A DNA stretch of 45,259 bases from Acidimicrobiales bacterium AG-414-N20. Lineage in GTDB: Bacteria; Actinomycetota; Acidimicrobiia; Acidimicrobiales; MedAcidi-G1. The notes beneath the pieces were generated by a model that was given only the letters and a program-made list of their open reading frames with translations, ran no database searches and was not told where the DNA came from. Location of the stretch: the NCBI GenBank assembly GCA_003214465.1, contig QCLO01000012.1:1-45259 (forward strand), written 5' to 3'. Made by a program: the position numbers and the translations under genes. Shown here one piece after another: positions 1 to 8,990 of this stretch (position 1 is its first letter; each line of letters begins with the position of its first letter).

Positions 1-2
1 GC

Positions 3-1121
3 ACAATCAAAATAGGAGTCGTAAATGACTTCAGTGGACCTGCAGCTATTATTGGTCTCCCATTACAATCGGGTGTTGCAACTTATTATGAATGGCTTAA
101 TGATCAAGGTGGTATCGCTGGAAAGTATCCTGTTGAACTTGTAGATGCTGATAGTACTTATAATCCCAGCGTTGCTGTTCAGGCATATAACGATATGAAA
201 GATGATATTGCGCTAATAGGTAATCTTTTTGGAACACCGGTAGTAACCGCACTTCTTGAGTCATTAAATGAAGATGGTTTAATGGCGGTTCCTGCATCAC
301 TGGATTCAGCATGGGTACGTGAATCGAATTTGATTCCTTGGGGTGCCCCTTATCAAATCCAAGTAATTAATGGAATTGATTGGTGGTTGAACGAAGGTGG
401 TGGTTCAACGGATCAGGTGTATTGCAGTTTGATTCAAGATGATCCTTATGGTGAAGCTGGCCAAGCTGGACTTGAGTGGATTGCTCCAAAGGTAGGAATC
501 ACAATTTCTGAAGTTGCACGATATGTGACTGGAGACGCTGATTTCAGTGCACAGATCGGACAATTACAAGGATCAGGATGTGAAGTGGTATGGTTGACAG
601 CTCTTCCTTCAGCAGTTGGAGGAATAGGCGGTGCTGCTGCTGGTGCAGGTTTTGCACCGACATGGATAGGCCAATCTCCAGTATGGATTAACGCTTTTGC
701 TGCTTCAGCTTTAGCCCCATATCTTGAAGCAAATCTCATTATCGTAGGTGAAGGAAGTACTTGGGGAGACACAAGTATGCCTGGTGCAGTTGCAATGATG
801 GAAAGAATGGCAACTTACGCACCGGATCAGGAACCTGATTATTATTTTGCAGCTGGATATGTGATGGCGATGGCAAGTGCAGGAGTACTTGAACAAGCTG
901 TTGCTAACGGTGATCTGTCTCGTGAAGGAATACTTCAAGCATCAACTCAGGTGAGTATTGATTTTGAAGGTTTGTCAGGTGACTATCACTATGGACCGGT
1001 TGATGAAAGACAACCTTCGATATCAAACACGATTTTCCGGGTCAATCCGGCAATTCCAAATGGTGTTGAAGCTGTAGAGGTTGGATACGAGAGCGAATAC
1101 GCCTCTGATTACGACTTCTAA
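3..1121 (+). CDS. Branched-chain amino acid-type ABC transporter substrate-binding protein (5' partial)
   Basis: Periplasmic-binding-protein family (LivK/type I, Peripla_BP_6). The frame is open from base 3, so the N-terminus and signal peptide lie outside the window. The visible start reads IKIGVVNDFSGPAA, the usual first strand and ligand loop of LivK-like proteins, followed by a tyrosine-rich helix and an Asp-rich stretch. It would capture the substrate outside the membrane and deliver it to the LivH/LivM permeases encoded at 4615-6822. It is the first visible gene of the cluster and is separated from the ATPase genes by a strong hairpin, consistent with a higher dose of the binding protein. 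The true ligand is unknown: this family also binds urea, amides and aromatic acids, and the downstream enzymes suggest an organic acid. Confidence 0.9.
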   Translation, partial: TIKIGVVNDFSGPAAIIGLPLQSGVATYYEWLNDQGGIAGKYPVELVDADSTYNPSVAVQAYNDMKDDIALIGNLFGTPVVTALLESLNEDGLMAVPASLDSAWVRESNLIPWGAPYQIQVINGIDWWLNEGGGSTDQVYCSLIQDDPYGEAGQAGLEWIAPKVGITISEVARYVTGDADFSAQIGQLQGSGCEVVWLTALPSAVGGIGGAAAGAGFAPTWIGQSPVWINAFAASALAPYLEANLIIVGEGSTWGDTSMPGAVAMMERMATYAPDQEPDYYFAAGYVMAMASAGVLEQAVANGDLSREGILQASTQVSIDFEGLSGDYHYGPVDERQPSISNTIFRVNPAIPNGVEAVEVGYESEYASDYDF

Positions 1122-1137
1122 TAGAATTGATAATGCA

Positions 1138-1172
1138 TTTAGGGCCCATGGGTTAAACCCATGGGCCCTAAA
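1138..1172 (+). terminator. Perfect 17-bp inverted repeat between binding protein and ATPase genes
   Basis: Arms 1138-1154 and 1156-1172 are exact reverse complements around base 1155. The left arm is TTTAGGGCCCATGGGTT, a GC-rich stem in AT-rich DNA. Only a weak T-run follows (CTTTTAG), so it probably acts as a partial terminator or an mRNA 3'-end stabiliser that sets a higher level of the binding protein than of the downstream transporter genes. Confidence 0.75.
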
Positions 1173-1197
1173 CTTTTAGTTGGTTAATATAAGTTCA

Positions 1198-2022
1198 ATG
1201 GAATCTACAACTCTAGAAAACAGAGAATCTCTAATACTCTCAGTTGAGAACCTTGAAGTCGTTTATAACGAAGTCATACTCGTTCTTCGTGGTATTTCTT
1301 TAAACGTTTCAGAAGGAGAAATTGTTGCTCTTTTGGGTGCAAATGGTGCCGGAAAAACAACTTTATTGCGATCAATAACTGGTTTATTAGATATTCATAG
1401 AGGTCGAATAACAAAAGGTTCTGTTACATTTCTAGGTCAAAAAACAAACAGATATGATCCATCAAAATTAGTTCGTGCGGGTTTATCACAAGTGATGGAA
1501 GGCAGAAGAATTTTTGCAGAGTTAACAGTTGAAGAAAATCTTCGCGCTGGAGCATATACAGTAACTTCACGTCAGAAAATATCAGAAGCACATGATCGTG
1601 TTGTAAGTCTTTTTCCAGTATTGGCTTCTCGATCGCGTTCGACTGCGGGATATCTTTCAGGTGGGGAACAACAAATGTTAGCTATTGGTAGAGCACTTAT
1701 GACCTCTCCCAAATTGTTAGTACTCGATGAACCGTCGCTGGGGCTCGCGCCACTACTCGTTCAACAGATAAGAGACATAATCGAAACAGTAAATAAGCAA
1801 GGAACAAGTGTTTTGCTGGTGGAACAAAATGCGACAATGGCACTTTCAATAGCCAATCGAGGATATGTACTCGAAAATGGAAGAATCGTTCGTGAAGGGC
1901 CAAGTAATGAGCTATTACAGGACGATGATATAAAAGAGTTTTATTTAGGCGTTGGAGAAGCTGGTCGACGTTCTTTTAGAGACGTAAAAACCTACCGCCG
2001 TAGAAAAAGGTGGAGCGCATAA
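1198..2022 (+). CDS. livF: Branched-chain-type ABC transporter ATP-binding protein (LivF-like)
   Basis: ATPase subunit of a Liv-type importer. From ATG 1198 (274 aa) it shows Walker A GANGAGKTT at residues 47-55, the ABC signature LSGGEQ at 153-158, Walker B LLVLDE at 173-178 and an H-loop region near LLVEQN. The length fits LivF (about 235-270 aa), with a basic tail ending RRRKRW. An in-frame TTG at 1180 is possible, but ATG 1198 matches the family better; no good ribosome-binding site is seen for either. The stop overlaps the next ATG (TAATG at 2020-2024), so translation is coupled to the LivG-like gene. It supplies energy to the permeases at 4615-6822. Confidence 0.9.
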   Translation: MESTTLENRESLILSVENLEVVYNEVILVLRGISLNVSEGEIVALLGANGAGKTTLLRSITGLLDIHRGRITKGSVTFLGQKTNRYDPSKLVRAGLSQVMEGRRIFAELTVEENLRAGAYTVTSRQKISEAHDRVVSLFPVLASRSRSTAGYLSGGEQQMLAIGRALMTSPKLLVLDEPSLGLAPLLVQQIRDIIETVNKQGTSVLLVEQNATMALSIANRGYVLENGRIVREGPSNELLQDDDIKEFYLGVGEAGRRSFRDVKTYRRRKRWSA

Positions 2023-2795
2023 TGGACTCTTCGCGGATACTTGATATAAGTGACGTGACACTTCGCTTTGGAGGTGTAACTGCTCTTGAAGAAGTCAGTT
2101 TTAGTGTTAAATCAAAAGAACTTTTTGCAATAATAGGACCTAATGGTGCTGGTAAAACATCAATTTTTAATTGCATAAACGGTGTGTATAAACCTCAGAA
2201 TGGTTCAATTTTATTTGACGGTGAAGAACTGATAGGTGAACGACCTGTCACTGTTGCTCGAAAAGGTGTAGGTAGGACTTTTCAAAATCTCGGTTTATTC
2301 ATGAATTTGAACCTAATAGATAACTTATTGCTTGGTCGACATCTCCAAATGAAGACCGGATTTTTTTCAGGTGCTCTTTGGTGGGGGCGAGCCAAAAACG
2401 AAGAAATCAAAAACCGTCAAAAGATAGAAACAATCATTGACCTACTTGAACTTCAACCGTACCGATATCAACCAGTTGGACTACTCCCTTATGGAATCCA
2501 AAAACGTGTTGAATTAGGAAGAGCTCTTTCTATGGAACCACGAATCCTTCTTCTGGATGAGCCTGTAGCGGGAATGAATTTAGAAGAAACTGAAGATATG
2601 GCCAGATACATCCTAGAGATTAACAATGAATTAGGAGTTTCTATTTTGCTTGTTGAACATGACATGGCGATGGTTATGGATATAGCGGATTGTGTAATGG
2701 CACTTGATTTCGGACAAAAAATTGCGACTGGGTCGCCAAAAGAAGTACAAAGTGATCAGCGAGTAATAGCTGCTTATTTGGGGGAGGCGTCATGA
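2022..2795 (+). CDS. livG: Branched-chain-type ABC transporter ATP-binding protein (LivG-like)
   Basis: Second ATPase of the importer, 257 aa from ATG 2022. Walker A GPNGAGKTS lies at residues 39-47 and Walker B LLLDE near 176-180. The signature region reads LLPYGIQKRVEL (154-165), the variant loop typical of LivG instead of the usual LSGGQ, which separates it from the LivF-type partner upstream. The start at 2022 overlaps the previous stop by one base and has a purine-rich AGGTGGAG just upstream; an in-frame GTG at 2010 is less likely. The 3' end overlaps the CoA-ligase start by 4 nt, so the ligase is translated as part of the transporter operon. Confidence 0.9.
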   Translation: MDSSRILDISDVTLRFGGVTALEEVSFSVKSKELFAIIGPNGAGKTSIFNCINGVYKPQNGSILFDGEELIGERPVTVARKGVGRTFQNLGLFMNLNLIDNLLLGRHLQMKTGFFSGALWWGRAKNEEIKNRQKIETIIDLLELQPYRYQPVGLLPYGIQKRVELGRALSMEPRILLLDEPVAGMNLEETEDMARYILEINNELGVSILLVEHDMAMVMDIADCVMALDFGQKIATGSPKEVQSDQRVIAAYLGEAS

Positions 2796-4615
2796 AATCT
2801 CAAATTCATGATGAAATTGATTTAACAGAAAACGAACTAATCAATTTACCTGCCAAGCTTCTTGAACATTCACAGATACGACCGCACGATGTAGCTATGC
2901 GACACAAAAGGTTCGGCATTTGGAAAGAATTTACGTGGGAAGAATATTTGAACAAAGTGAGATCTGCTTCTTTAGGGTTTTACGAACTAGGAGTCAGAGA
3001 AGGTGACAAAGTTGCAATTCATTCAGAAAACAGACCTGAGTGGGTTTTTGCAGATTTAGCAACTCAAACAATCGGGTCCGTGTCAGTTGGAATCTACCCA
3101 ACGAGTCCTGCCGCAGAAGTCGAGTACCTATTGAGCCACTCTGAGGCCAGTGTCCTAGTTGTTGAAGACGAAGAGCAACTTGATAAAGCTTTAGAAGCGT
3201 GGGATCGATTAGAAAAATTACAGAAAATAGTTGTTATTGACCCAAGGGGTGTAAAGGAACTTGATGACCCAAGGATCATCACTTTTGAAGACTTACTTAA
3301 TTTAGGTGATTTGGTTGTCGGGAAAAGTTTTGAGGAAATGACTAAAACTATTACATCTTCTGAAACTGCAATAATCGTTTATACATCGGGAACAACAGGT
3401 CCTCCAAAAGGAGCGATGATAACTCATGAAAATCTAAGATTTGCTGCAATTACTTGGGGTCTTGTTTACGAATACAGAAAAAATGACGAGGTTTTATCAT
3501 ATCTTCCCTTATGTCATGTGGCTGAGCGTGTCATCTCTGTTGCCAATGGGGTTTATCACGGCTATGTAGTTAACTTTGGCGAAGACACCAATTCTTTTAT
3601 GGAAGATTTGCGCGAAGTGCAACCGACTTTTTTTCTGGGAGTCCCCCGTATATGGGAAAAAATGCTGGCTGCTATTCAGATTCGCTCAAATGATGCAACA
3701 TGGTTAAAACGATCTTTGTTTAATTTTTGGATGAAACAAGGTGGGTTGCTTCTACAAAGACGTTTGAACAAAAAAGGCACTTTTATTGATTCAATATGGT
3801 TTGGAATCGGCTGGTTGTTCGTTTTTAGGTCATTGAAAAAAAGATTGGGAATGATGAGAGTACGCGAAGCCCTATCTGGTGCGGCACCGATAGCGCCACA
3901 AGTACTTCAATTTTTCATGTCAATTGGTATACCCGTTCGTGAAGGATACGGAATGACTGAAAATACAGCTGTTGCAACTATTGTTCCGGCTGATGAGTTG
4001 CATTTAGGTTCTGTTGGTAAATCACTACCTCACTCTGAAGTTCGAATAGCTGAAGATGGAGAAATACTTACGCGCTCAGATGGAACCTTTAGAGGGTATT
4101 TTAGAAATCCGGAAGCAACCAAAGAAACGATTATAGATGGTTGGTTACATACAGGAGATATAGGCCATATAGATGGAGACGGACATCTGTGGATTACAGA
4201 TCGTAAAAAAGACATAATCATCACAGCAGGTGGGAAAAATCTGTCACCATCTGAAATAGAAAATCGTATAAAAATTTCCCCTTACATTAGGGAGGCTATG
4301 GTTGTCGGAGATAAGCGTAAATATCTAACGGCGTTAATTGGAATTGAAAGTGACACGGTAGGCGATTGGGCTACACGTCAAGGGATTCCCTACACCACTT
4401 ATGAAGATCTCTCATCTAAAGATGAAGTAAACGAATTAGTTTCCACGATTATTAATGACGCAAACAAAGATTTAGCTCAGGTGGAAACAGTTAAGTATTT
4501 TAAATTAATACCAATAGAACTTGACCATGAAGACGGTCAACTCACAGCTACACAAAAAGTAAAGCGAACGGCTATTACCGAACAGTTTGCCGAATTGATC
4601 GAGAGTATGTATTAA
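2792..4615 (+). CDS. AMP-dependent acyl-CoA synthetase (long-chain FadD/FAA1-like)
   Basis: Adenylate-forming ligase that would turn a carboxylic acid, ATP and CoA into an acyl-CoA. At 607 aa it has the family motifs in order: P-loop-like YTSGTTGPPKGAM (197-209), GYGMTE (385-390), WLHTGD (451-456), RKKDII (471-476) and GGKN (480-483). Length and motif spacing fit the long-chain fatty-acyl ligase branch. It starts with an ATG that overlaps the LivG stop by 4 nt and ends with TAATG shared with livH, so it sits inside the Liv operon between ATPase and permease genes. This suggests the imported compound is activated to a CoA thioester on entry. The acyl substrate cannot be read from the sequence. 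Confidence 0.92.
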   Translation: MKSQIHDEIDLTENELINLPAKLLEHSQIRPHDVAMRHKRFGIWKEFTWEEYLNKVRSASLGFYELGVREGDKVAIHSENRPEWVFADLATQTIGSVSVGIYPTSPAAEVEYLLSHSEASVLVVEDEEQLDKALEAWDRLEKLQKIVVIDPRGVKELDDPRIITFEDLLNLGDLVVGKSFEEMTKTITSSETAIIVYTSGTTGPPKGAMITHENLRFAAITWGLVYEYRKNDEVLSYLPLCHVAERVISVANGVYHGYVVNFGEDTNSFMEDLREVQPTFFLGVPRIWEKMLAAIQIRSNDATWLKRSLFNFWMKQGGLLLQRRLNKKGTFIDSIWFGIGWLFVFRSLKKRLGMMRVREALSGAAPIAPQVLQFFMSIGIPVREGYGMTENTAVATIVPADELHLGSVGKSLPHSEVRIAEDGEILTRSDGTFRGYFRNPEATKETIIDGWLHTGDIGHIDGDGHLWITDRKKDIIITAGGKNLSPSEIENRIKISPYIREAMVVGDKRKYLTALIGIESDTVGDWATRQGIPYTTYEDLSSKDEVNELVSTIINDANKDLAQVETVKYFKLIPIELDHEDGQLTATQKVKRTAITEQFAELIESMY

Positions 4616-5676
4616 TGGATCAACTTTTACAAGGCATATTCGATGGGATAGCTCTCGGGGCAAGATACTCCTTAATAGTTCTTGGTTTTGTGGTCATCTA
4701 TCGAGCAACTGGAATAATTAATTTCGCCCAAGGAGGGTTTCTTCTGATAGGTGCATTTTTGACCTACAATTTCAGCCAAACCTGGGGATGGAATTTTTAT
4801 CTTTCTCTGCTTCTTTCAATGATTGTTACCGCAATGATCGCAGTTCTAATTCAGTTACTACTTTTGCACCGTTCATTAAAAGAAATATCTGCCGGTGTCT
4901 TTTGTTTAATTTTCTGGTCAATATTTTTTTATAACGGCAACAGCCACTTGCCTTCCTTGATAGTTGGAATTTTTGTTGGAGTGTGTATTTATTTCTTAGT
5001 AAAAAAATTCGAAATCCGTTTTGGAGCAAGTCAATCAAATGAGTTGCCAATCTTTGGGTCAATCATCGTCACCATAGGCATACTTTTTGTAATCAAACAA
5101 GTAGTTCCATCTATCTGGGGTTTTGCCGAAAAAAATATGGGAGACCCATGGGGTTTTAAGATAGTCAAGGTAGGTGATTTAGTTTTCACACATGCAAAAC
5201 TTTGGACAATTGCTTTAACTGCAATTGCGCTTTTAGGTTTTTTCTTAGTTAATCGATATACAAAAATCGGTATAGCAATGAGAGCTGCCCATTTTGACCA
5301 CGAAGCAGCCTTTGCTCAAGGTATTTCTTTGAAGGTCGTCTTCGCTACTGCTTTTGGAATCGCTGGTGCAGTTGCTGCTTTAGCGGGAACTGCAACTGGT
5401 GTGGGAATAGCACAGTTAACACCGAATATGGACTTGATAGTATTTCTTGCTTTTCCAGCAATGATATTAGGAGGCTTTGATTCTCCGGGAGGTGCTGTTG
5501 TAGGGGGAATCATCGTTGGAATTATTCAAAATTTGACAAAGGTATACCAGCCTGAATGGGATCTGGATTGGTTAGGAGTCGGATTTGACAGAGTAATGGT
5601 CTTTATTGTGATGCTTATCATTTTAATGATCCGACCGTACGGACTTTTTGGCACTAAAGAAGTGCACAGAGTGTGA
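4615..5676 (+). CDS. livH: Branched-chain-type ABC transporter permease (LivH-like) with an internal insertion
   Basis: Inner-membrane permease. The N-terminus (GIALGARYSLIVLGFVVIYRAT, then INFAQGG) is the classic LivH opening, and the C-terminal half has the conserved AMILGGFDSPGGAVVGG loop. At 353 aa it is about 60 aa longer than usual LivH (about 290-310). The extra length is at roughly residues 88-145, between the LHRSL helix and the FGSIIVTIGI helix, and contains two hydrophobic segments, so it may add a transmembrane hairpin. It starts at the TAATG overlap with the CoA ligase. It works with the LivM-like gene 6 nt downstream. Confidence 0.9.
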   Translation: MDQLLQGIFDGIALGARYSLIVLGFVVIYRATGIINFAQGGFLLIGAFLTYNFSQTWGWNFYLSLLLSMIVTAMIAVLIQLLLLHRSLKEISAGVFCLIFWSIFFYNGNSHLPSLIVGIFVGVCIYFLVKKFEIRFGASQSNELPIFGSIIVTIGILFVIKQVVPSIWGFAEKNMGDPWGFKIVKVGDLVFTHAKLWTIALTAIALLGFFLVNRYTKIGIAMRAAHFDHEAAFAQGISLKVVFATAFGIAGAVAALAGTATGVGIAQLTPNMDLIVFLAFPAMILGGFDSPGGAVVGGIIVGIIQNLTKVYQPEWDLDWLGVGFDRVMVFIVMLIILMIRPYGLFGTKEVHRV

Positions 5677-5682
5677 GTTGAA

Positions 5683-6822
5683 ATGGCTAATCCTTCAAAA
5701 GAACTAAAAGTTCGCTATCAGCAAGATCTAATGATTTGGAGAACTCCTTTATTAAGAGCTGGTTTATTAACTTTATTATTTCTTTACATTTTGAGCCCGG
5801 TAATTTGGGAGAGTTTTGTAGTAACTAAATTTCTTGACGATATAGGGCTGACCATGACAACGCTTAATTATGCTGGCGTGTTTGCAGTTGGAGCAATTGG
5901 TTTAAATTTACTGACCGGTTACACGGGGCAAGTTTCATTAGGGCATTCAGTTTTTGTTGGAGCTGGAGCATATTTTGCTGCATATGCGGGATCAACATGG
6001 GATTTACCCTTCATAGTTTGGTTGCCGGGTTCACTTTTAGTTGGTTTTTTAATTGGTTTTATAGTGGGACCCCTGGCGCTAAGACTTCGCGGAAACTATT
6101 TAGTGGTTGTGACCTTAGGTTTGGTTTTTTTAGGTGACCATATTTTTAGGAATTGGAAGTCAGTTACTGGTGGAAGTACAGGAGTTTCGGTTACAGGAGC
6201 TTCGTTAAAAATTGGTCCTATTGATTTTAGAAACTTTGAAGTTTTCGGTCATGAATTTGAAAAATCTCAATCATTTTTTTGGCTTATTTGGGGTTTTGTC
6301 GCTCTTGTCGCACTACTTGTTAAAAATATAGTTAGAACAAGACCGGGAAGGGCATTACAGGCAGTAAGAGATCGTGATATCGCAGCTGAAATAATTGGAG
6401 TAGATCTCTTACATTACAAGACTATGGCATTTGCAATTTCTAGTTCAATTGCTGCTCTTGCCGGAGCACTTTTCGGGGTATTGCAGTCATTTATTAGCCC
6501 TATAGATTTCGGCTTGTTAGTAGCAATTCAATACATAGCAATAATTATTTTGGGAGGAATGGGAACAATTCACGGATCGATAATCGGTGCTCTTGTTTTA
6601 GGAAGTCTTCCCAGACTCGTTGAAAATATTTCTAGAGATTATGACCTTCCAGGCGTTAGTGGAGACCAAGGAGGAATCGGAGGCATACTCTCTATCTCTT
6701 CTTTAAATCACATTATCTATGGCATACTTATCGCTGCATTTTTGTTACTTGAACCTCGAGGAATTGCAGGAATATGGATGCGTATAAAAACTTATTTTAA
6801 AACTTGGCCTTTTTCTTATTAA
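5683..6822 (+). CDS. livM: Branched-chain-type ABC transporter permease (LivM-like)
   Basis: Second permease of the importer, 379 aa with about ten hydrophobic segments. The family motif GLNLLTGYTGQVSLGHSVFV lies near residue 73, and the cytoplasmic ATPase-contact loop TRPGRALQAVRDRDIAAEIIG near residue 220. IAIIILGGMGTIHGSIIGA follows in the C-terminal half. Typical LivM proteins run 320-420 aa, so it looks complete. It begins 6 nt after livH. The transporter genes end here; about 80 nt precede the enzyme genes, and no strong terminator is visible in that gap, so read-through is likely. Confidence 0.92.
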   Translation: MANPSKELKVRYQQDLMIWRTPLLRAGLLTLLFLYILSPVIWESFVVTKFLDDIGLTMTTLNYAGVFAVGAIGLNLLTGYTGQVSLGHSVFVGAGAYFAAYAGSTWDLPFIVWLPGSLLVGFLIGFIVGPLALRLRGNYLVVVTLGLVFLGDHIFRNWKSVTGGSTGVSVTGASLKIGPIDFRNFEVFGHEFEKSQSFFWLIWGFVALVALLVKNIVRTRPGRALQAVRDRDIAAEIIGVDLLHYKTMAFAISSSIAALAGALFGVLQSFISPIDFGLLVAIQYIAIIILGGMGTIHGSIIGALVLGSLPRLVENISRDYDLPGVSGDQGGIGGILSISSLNHIIYGILIAAFLLLEPRGIAGIWMRIKTYFKTWPFSY

Positions 6823-6903
6823 CAGAAATTTCGTATGGTCATTTGGAATCAACGCGTGAGAGAATTTAATACCAAATGTAGATTTTATTAGGTAGGGAGA
6901 ATT

Positions 6904-7695
6904 ATGAGTAGTATTCGATACGGAGCTCGATCACAAGAAGCGATCCGTAACAGAGAGCTTGAAGCAACAGGTCGAGAGACATGGTCAGATTCTTTAGAAG
7001 CGGTTTATGAAACTGATCCCGATGTCATCGCTGCTGTTCTACCACCACCTTTAGAACCGGGACCAGAACCACTAGTAAGGCTTAATATTTCGACAGTAAC
7101 CATGCCTGGCAATTTGGTATTTGGGGCTGGATGGTTCGGAGTTCAAGCCTGTCATGGAGAAGTTTTAGGTGAATACCCATTGCTAATGCCGATGACTACT
7201 GAACAAGCAACAGTTGGGGGTCGTGAAACATTTGGAGAACCTAAAAAGATTGCAGAGATTCAGGCAAAAAGAGAAGGTGATGATATTCACAGCACAATAA
7301 AGCGTTTAGGTTTTACAGTCGCAGAGATAAAAGGCAAAATCATCGGTGAAAGAGATCTAATATCAAATGAAAGAATTGATTTTTATTTCAAATTACTTCC
7401 ATCACCTGAAGGACCTACAAAACTTGATGGAGATCCTTTTATAGTTCACTCTAAAAAATCTTCACGTGAACGGAAAGCAGAAGTTGTAGAAGGCGAAGTT
7501 ATTTTGGGTGATTCACCATTAGACCCAGTAGCAGACTTACCAGTAACAAAGTTGCATTCGATTACTCTTTCTCAGCGTGCGACAGTGGTCAATGCGCGTA
7601 CTGTAGGGACTGTTCCGGCTGAAAATTTGATACCTTTTGTTCATCAACGTTACGACGATCTTTCAGTTCTCGGAGTAAAAGACACAGATGAATAA
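6904..7695 (+). CDS. Acetoacetate decarboxylase family protein
   Basis: Matches the ADC family (about 245-265 aa; here 263). Classic acetoacetate decarboxylase uses a Schiff-base lysine next to a second lysine in a GFPKKLA-like motif; here GEPKKIAEI is at residues 111-119 with K114-K115, preceded by a glycine-rich turn. It may decarboxylate a beta-keto acid, or do aldol/hydration chemistry as some ADC-like proteins do. It has a strong ribosome-binding site (GGTAGGGAG, then ATG 6904). It begins the enzyme part of the cluster, followed after 9 nt by two amidohydrolases. The real substrate is not shown by the sequence. Confidence 0.85.
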   Translation: MSSIRYGARSQEAIRNRELEATGRETWSDSLEAVYETDPDVIAAVLPPPLEPGPEPLVRLNISTVTMPGNLVFGAGWFGVQACHGEVLGEYPLLMPMTTEQATVGGRETFGEPKKIAEIQAKREGDDIHSTIKRLGFTVAEIKGKIIGERDLISNERIDFYFKLLPSPEGPTKLDGDPFIVHSKKSSRERKAEVVEGEVILGDSPLDPVADLPVTKLHSITLSQRATVVNARTVGTVPAENLIPFVHQRYDDLSVLGVKDTDE

Positions 7696-7704
7696 GGAGG
7701 GTAG

Positions 7705-8982
7705 ATGTCTATCGAAGTAAGTACAGGTGAAGAGCCATACTTAATTGTTTCTTCTGATACTCATGCTGGGCTTCAGTGTGAGAATTACCGTCCTTATCTT
7801 GAAGCGTCTCTACATGATGAATTCGATAAATACGTAGAAGAAAGACATGAACATCGGCGAATAACTGAAGAAGTTAACGCTGATTTTCTGGAGAAATGGG
7901 AAGGCGAAAACGAGGAAGGTCTTAAAGGTGCATATGACTCCTCAGTTAGAAATGGGGTTATGGATTCTGATGGTATTTCAGGCGAAATAATTTTTGCTGA
8001 TGGTGACGCTGTTACAGGACAAGAATCACCACCTTTTGGTGCTGGTTTAGCTGCCGGTCAGATTACTGATCCAAAACTTGCTTTTGGGGGAGCTAGGGCT
8101 CATAACCGTTGGTTAGAAGAATTTTGTGGGGATGACCCTGTTAGAAGAGCTGGGATTGCTTTAGTTCCAATAACTCATGACGTGGATGAAGCTGTAAAGG
8201 AAATCGAATTACTTGCTGAAAAGCCAGGTATTTATGGTGTGATGGTCCCAACTATGTGGCATGGTTTTCCACCTTATGGATCTGATCATTATGACAAGGT
8301 ATGGGCAGCGTGTAGTGAGACTGGTCTCGTAGTTCACACTCACTCTGGCGAAGCAGATTTTCCGAGTTATGGAGAAAACATAGCTATGTATATTAGCGAG
8401 GTGCCTTTTTGGACTCATAGGATCCTGTGGCAACTTTTGTTTTCAGGTAAGTTTGATCGTTTTCCTGGATTGAAATATGCAGTAGTTGAATGTGGTTCAT
8501 TTTGGATCGGAGATATTTTGTGGAAAGCCGATATTAATTTTGGTGGTACAAACAAAATAAAAAAAATGGGTTCAAGAATGAAAGGATTAATATCGCGACT
8601 TCCTTCAGAATATTTTGGTTCTAATGTTTTTATAGGTGCTTCCACTATGTCGCGAGAGGAAATCAGACGTAGACATGTAAATGGAATCAATGCCTTAATG
8701 TGGGGTACCGATTATCCACATCCTGAAGGGTCTTGGCCAAATACAATTGAGCGACTTGAGAATGATTTTAGAGATGTGTCAATTGAAGACACTCGTCGCT
8801 TGCTTGGAATTAACGCTGTTGAATGTTACGGCCTTGATTTCGAGGGATTAAACGCTGTTGCAAATCGTGTTGGTCCAACTCCAGAAGAACTCAACCAAGA
8901 TCCGAAATTAAGAACTTCTGAAAATGCACTACGTGAAGCCCGTTGGTGGCTTGATGAATACGGGTGTGAATTACAGTACTAA
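7705..8982 (+). CDS. Amidohydrolase-2 family metal-dependent hydrolase, copy 1
   Basis: TIM-barrel amidohydrolase_2 protein (ACMSD-like superfamily), 425 aa. It opens with SSDTHAG near residue 16, has a mid-barrel VVHTHSGEADF and a late GTDYPHPEGSWPN that supplies the conserved Asp and His near the C-terminal end of the barrel. Members hydrolyse C-N or C-O bonds or perform non-oxidative decarboxylation of (hydroxy)aromatic acids. The ribosome-binding site AAGGAGGG lies 5 nt before ATG 7705. It stands 9 nt after the ADC-like gene and 8 nt before a related amidohydrolase, which suggests one pathway or a hetero-oligomer. Confidence 0.88.
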   Translation: MSIEVSTGEEPYLIVSSDTHAGLQCENYRPYLEASLHDEFDKYVEERHEHRRITEEVNADFLEKWEGENEEGLKGAYDSSVRNGVMDSDGISGEIIFADGDAVTGQESPPFGAGLAAGQITDPKLAFGGARAHNRWLEEFCGDDPVRRAGIALVPITHDVDEAVKEIELLAEKPGIYGVMVPTMWHGFPPYGSDHYDKVWAACSETGLVVHTHSGEADFPSYGENIAMYISEVPFWTHRILWQLLFSGKFDRFPGLKYAVVECGSFWIGDILWKADINFGGTNKIKKMGSRMKGLISRLPSEYFGSNVFIGASTMSREEIRRRHVNGINALMWGTDYPHPEGSWPNTIERLENDFRDVSIEDTRRLLGINAVECYGLDFEGLNAVANRVGPTPEELNQDPKLRTSENALREARWWLDEYGCELQY

Positions 8983-8990
8983 GGAATCTA

